Below are positions 60,778-64,000 of a DNA stretch of 64,000 nucleotides, one piece after another (the first letter of the stretch is position 1; each line of letters opens with the position of its first letter). The DNA comes from Atherinomorus stipes (Eukaryota > Chordata > Actinopteri > Atheriniformes > Atherinidae). The DNA lies in contig JALJCO010001416.1 of NCBI GenBank assembly GCA_023101725.1, positions 83,337-147,336 of the forward strand, written 5' to 3'. The translations under genes and the position numbers were made by a program. Below the pieces are notes generated by a model. It saw nothing but the letters and a program-made list of their open reading frames with translations. It was not told the DNA's origin and searched no databases.

Positions 60778-60797
60778 TGTATATATACTGTATATAT
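60700..60797. repeat. TA microsatellite with TATACTGTATA units
   Basis: The (TA)n core at about 60735-60776 is flanked by TATATACTGTATATG-type units on both sides, making the whole nearly palindromic. It is similar to the core of the inverted repeat at 17306-17410. Confidence 0.85.
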
Positions 60798-60929
60798 GAA
60801 CCCTTTCAACTTGACGTCATCACCATGCGCATTGCCCTTTTTCTGGGTTAAGCGGTCACAGCCTACAGACCACCTGTGGATAGACAGTATTTTGTCAGTA
60901 GTCCTGTTCGTAGTTGTAAAACATTTACA

Positions 60930-60989
60930 ATGGTTCATTGTTGTGTTGTCAGTGGATGTAAAAGCTGTTCTACTGACCCCGTGCAGTGA
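60930..60989 (+). pseudogene. Possible THAP-domain N-terminus (fragment)
   Basis: ATG at 60930 gives MVHCCVVSGCKSCSTDPVQ and then a stop. M-V-x-C-C-x-x-x-x-C is the usual start of THAP zinc-binding domains, found in THAP proteins and in P-element or Kolobok-like transposases. The rest of the domain (second Cys, His, AVPTIF box) was not found in any frame. The fragment is short, so chance is possible. Confidence 0.3.
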
Positions 60990-61049
60990 AAGTTTTTGTC
61001 CATTACAGCCATATGTTTGACTGAGGGCGCACGGATGAAAGGTCTTTAG

Positions 61050-61510
61050 AGACAAAGGGCCAGATCTATCAAAGGTTTGTGTGTATAAAAACGTGAGCTA
61101 TCTTACTCCACAAGCAAAACAATGTACTAACTGATCTACTAACAGTGTGTTAAAAGGGTTTGGTCTTCAAAACGTGCTAAATAGTGCGAAAGTGCGTGTG
61201 ATGCGAGGAGAAAATGTAAATATATTACTTTTGCACTCGCAAGGCGATTTATCATCCGTGAGACGCATTGCATTGCTGGTTTTTTGCGTCTATTTTAGTA
61301 CGTCTGAAAAACAGGTATTAAGAATATGGTGAAACCTTGATTAGCAGACAAAGATAAGAGATGGTTGGGGAAAACAGTGTGGTTATAACTTAACCGTACG
61401 CAACAATTACCAAATTTACATCAACACGTCTGCTGGAGGAGACTGTGTTGGCATTGTGCAAAGTAGCAAGTGCAAAATAACTGTATATTTTGAGGGATCT
61501 GTAAGTTTAA
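61050..61510. repeat. MITE-like repeat starting AAAGGGCCAGATCTATCAAA
   Basis: GGGCCAGATCTATCAAAGG followed by GTGCGAAAGTGCGTGTG-type motifs resembles a common fish MITE ('GGGCCAGATTTACTAA'). The right end near GAGGGATCTG is uncertain. Confidence 0.35.
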
Positions 61511-62124
61511 GCTTCTCCAGCGTGTATGAGTTTTACATGTTACTAGGTAATTAAAAATGTCTGCATAGGCAACTTCGGGGAAAGCGTTCCGGTCTCCCAA
61601 CCACTCACGTGGGGGGTGAAGTCATCATCATATGGATCTCTGCCAAGTTTTTGGTCATACCTTTCCCGAGATACGACATCCAAAACGTTTTGCCTTTTTA
61701 TAAAGCAATGAGGTCATGTTGCTGACAAACTCTACATCAATATTGTTACATGTTACGTTGTTTACCTCTTTTGACCCAAAAAATGGCAGACAGGCCCCGA
61801 CATTCGGGTATTAGCTGACACATTGAAAAGGGTCTATATGATCAACTCCCACATATATATCACTGATATATACATATATATGATCACAGACACCATGGCC
61901 ACCATGTTCCAACTAAGCTGTGACCTCAGCAAAGTGTCGGAGTGATGTTTTGGGCGGAATAATGGTGGTCACGGGTGCCAAAATTACCATAAACTTGTAG
62001 TTTCTAACTGACCATTTCCCCCTATGGTTAGAAAATAATGACCATACCATTTGAAGTCAAATCAATTTCATGTAAGACATGTGCAAAGAAAAAAAAATCA
62101 TTGAAGTTTTGGCTTTTATGGAAC
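61511..62124. other. Intergenic, no gene seen
   Basis: Moderately AT-rich with an ATATATA-rich patch at 61850-61885. Nothing recognised. Confidence 0.45.
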
Positions 62125-62598
62125 TAATGCTGCCTTCATGTGGTATCGTATTTATGGTAAATACCAAAGTCCGAAATGAAAACTGCACTTGAACACCCAC
62201 TCATGTCTTAATTTCCACTGGAAAGCTGGAAAAATGTTATGATACCCGAGTTGCCGAGATGAGTTAAACTTTGACCTTTCAACATGGGCATTGTGCATTA
62301 TGTTTTAAGTTCTGTGTTCCTGCTATTTGGTTAGTTTGTAGCCTGCATAATTCTGTGACGTACAGAACTTTAAAACTATTTCCATTTATACTTAGTTTTG
62401 TGTTTAAAAATATGGTTATTGTTTGGTTAACCTCCTCAGAGCAGATGCTAGCTCGCAACCTCTGTAGCTAGTCAGTCGAAGATAGCCTCCAGTGATTTAC
62501 TTCATTACGACAATAAATCACTTGAACACACGCACTGGTAATTTCCACTTAATAAGTGGAAAGGATTATCTTTCCCATACCACATGAAGGCAGCATAA
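62125..62598. mobile_element. PIF/Harbinger-type MITE with TAA target duplication, 468 bp
   Basis: TAA at 62125-62127 and 62596-62598 flank the element. The left end TGCTGCCTTCATGTGGTAT is an exact inverted copy of the right end. A 3-bp TAA/TTA duplication with perfect ends is typical of PIF/Harbinger MITEs. The perfect match suggests a fairly young copy. No transposase. Confidence 0.75.
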
Positions 62599-62615
62599 GG
62601 AGAGGAAAAAAACTC

Positions 62616-62700
62616 ATGGTGTGGCCACCATCATCCACAGACCTCAACCACATTGAGAACCTGTGGAGCATCCTTTAAAAGAAGATGCATGAAGATGAAG
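62616..62700 (+). pseudogene. Tc1/mariner transposase fragment
   Basis: The frame MVWPPSSTDLNHIENLWSIL, then a stop, then KKMHEDE, matches the catalytic block of Tc1-like transposases (WP..SPDLNPIENLW), where the D and the E of IEN belong to the DDE triad. It starts 20 bp after the TAA MITE, which may have landed in or beside it. It has a stop codon and lacks the rest; a dead remnant. Confidence 0.7.
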
Positions 62701-62879
62701 ATAGTATACCTCCAAACAGCAACTTTGGAAAGTAGTCAGATGACAAAGTATCCATGGACTTAACTTGTGTAACTTGATCTGAAATTTTTTTCTAATGCAT
62801 TTTTAAACAAATAATTTGCGTAATGTGAAACATGATAAATAAAACATTCATTTTGAATAATTCATAACTTTTTTTGGTT

Positions 62880-63420
62880 TTTTTTTACACTGCTGTACAC
62901 AGTAAAAGTTGCAGTTACTTTATCAAGATACCATCATGTCTTTTACATTGAAACTTTAATTTTTACCATGAAAAACTGGCAGCTGCGTTTGCTAGTTTTT
63001 CACTGTAAAACTTACGGTAAAAAGGTGTCAACTACACCTGCCAAATCTTACAGTATTTAACTGTTAGTTTTGCAGCAAACTACCATGAATTAATAAGAAT
63101 TGTGTACTGCTAAAGTTATGTTCACCAAAATGGTATACCATAAAAATTCATACATTGCCACCGTAATTTATAGGGTGATAAGCTGTCTGTTTTTCACTGT
63201 TAATGTTTCAAATATTTTTTGTACTGTTTCAACTGTTATTATTGCAAATAGTGTAAATAAATAACAGTTGTGTACTGCAAAATTTACGGTTGTAAATATG
63301 ACATACTGTTAATCCTTTGCATTCTCACTGTAAATTTTATGGTGAGAAAAATGGAAACCACAGCTACCAGTTTTTCACCGTAAATAATGCAGATTTTAGT
63401 AATCAGGCTAAAAAAAATCC
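62880..63420. repeat. Degenerate field of TTTACGGT/ACTGTAAA motifs
   Basis: Over about 540 bp, many imperfect copies of CACTGTAAA, TTACGGTAAA, ACCGTAA and TACAGTA occur on both strands. This is a known type of fish repeat. Unit length is irregular and no ends are clear. Confidence 0.55.
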
Positions 63421-64000
63421 TGTTTATTACATATAATTTTTGCCAATTAAAAAAATTTGCATTGTAAAAGTTTAGGTACCTTTAACTGACCTTACTTATT
63501 AATACCGGTAATAAGAAACTTTTTTCTCTCTGAATATTGTTTATTTGAGTTAGAATAGCAGTTACAGCTTAATTGAAAGTCATAAATACTGTTTGTCTTT
63601 TGGACAGAATAATGCCAAGTATGTAGCACTGAGAATTTATAATATAAATAATCAAACTGTACAAGATGATGTCTTCACATGCAGATGCATGTACTCCTTT
63701 TTGATCAGATGGATTCGAGTTGAGTTTGCTGTCAGTTGGGAATGTCAAACCATGAAAAGGCAAACAAAATGCCTCATATTTCAACTTGACAGCATGAGAC
63801 ATCACCCAAAACAAATGCACATGGCAGCCCCTCCCCCAAACACACTCAAATATCTTCCTTTTAAAGCAATGATTATTTAAAAAAGTGAAGGCCTCGAAGG
63901 TTTCCTGCTGAAGAGAAAATACAGCTTAATACAAAGGATATTGTTATGTGTCTACTGAACAATTTCATGATGGTGAATTATTAATGTTCTGGAGCAATGG
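63421..64000. other. Intergenic to the window end, no gene seen
   Basis: AT-rich sequence; overlapping short frames on both strands without recognisable domains. Confidence 0.45.

Noticed and set aside
62880..63420. CRISPR-like spaced repeats
   Set aside because: The TTTACGGT motifs are irregular in spacing, imperfect and on both strands; this is a eukaryotic window and the pattern is a degenerate fish repeat.

Overview
The window is vertebrate nuclear DNA, almost certainly from a ray-finned (teleost) fish. It has long AT-rich introns with GT/AG splice sites and no compact operon-like ORFs. It is dense in repeat types common in fish genomes: hAT-like MITEs with 8-bp target duplications, a Tc1-like element, TTAA- and TAA-flanked MITEs, a LINE 3' tail ending in AATAAAGT plus short repeats, and the 'paste trap' repeat with a SINE-like core. 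I cannot name the species.

Only one protein-coding gene is convincing: the 5' part of a FAT1-type atypical cadherin (fat1; the a/b paralogue cannot be assigned), on the minus strand. Going downstream along the gene, exon 2 (39438-42726) carries the start codon, the signal peptide and about eight and a half cadherin repeats. Exon 3 (19405-19719), exon 4 (7707-7768) and exon 5 (831-1159) follow, and exon 6 (1-128) runs off the window edge. All splice phases agree from exon to exon. The coding sequence contains two single-base losses, both in homopolymers (G-run at 41669-41674 and A-run at 900-904). Reading frame and family similarity resume immediately after each. They are either assembly or base-calling errors or real mutations; the pattern favours the former.

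The introns (0.7, 6.5, 11.6 and 19.7 kb) and the 5' flank (about 42.7-64 kb) hold transposon remnants and otherwise featureless sequence. 14.5-17.2 kb is a nest of several elements, including a BED-finger fragment. 26.4-28.6 kb is a TTA-flanked element with further insertions. 36.1-38.1 kb is an hAT-like element carrying two further hAT-like MITEs, each of the three with a perfect 8-bp target duplication. The likely fat1 promoter and non-coding first exon lie somewhere in 44.1-46.0 kb but cannot be fixed from sequence alone. 46.2-47.0 kb and 52.9-53.4 kb are two copies of one MITE family, one of which has a younger MITE inside it. 51.0-54.9 kb is a composite hAT-like element containing a Tc1 copy and two MITEs. 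60.7-63.4 kb holds a TA microsatellite, a THAP-like start, a TAA-flanked MITE, a Tc1 transposase scrap and a degenerate repeat field.

I found no CRISPR array, rRNA, tRNA or convincing second gene. Nothing here looks like an undescribed biological system. The most informative signals are the two frame breaks in fat1 and the nested transposon insertions, whose order can be read directly.
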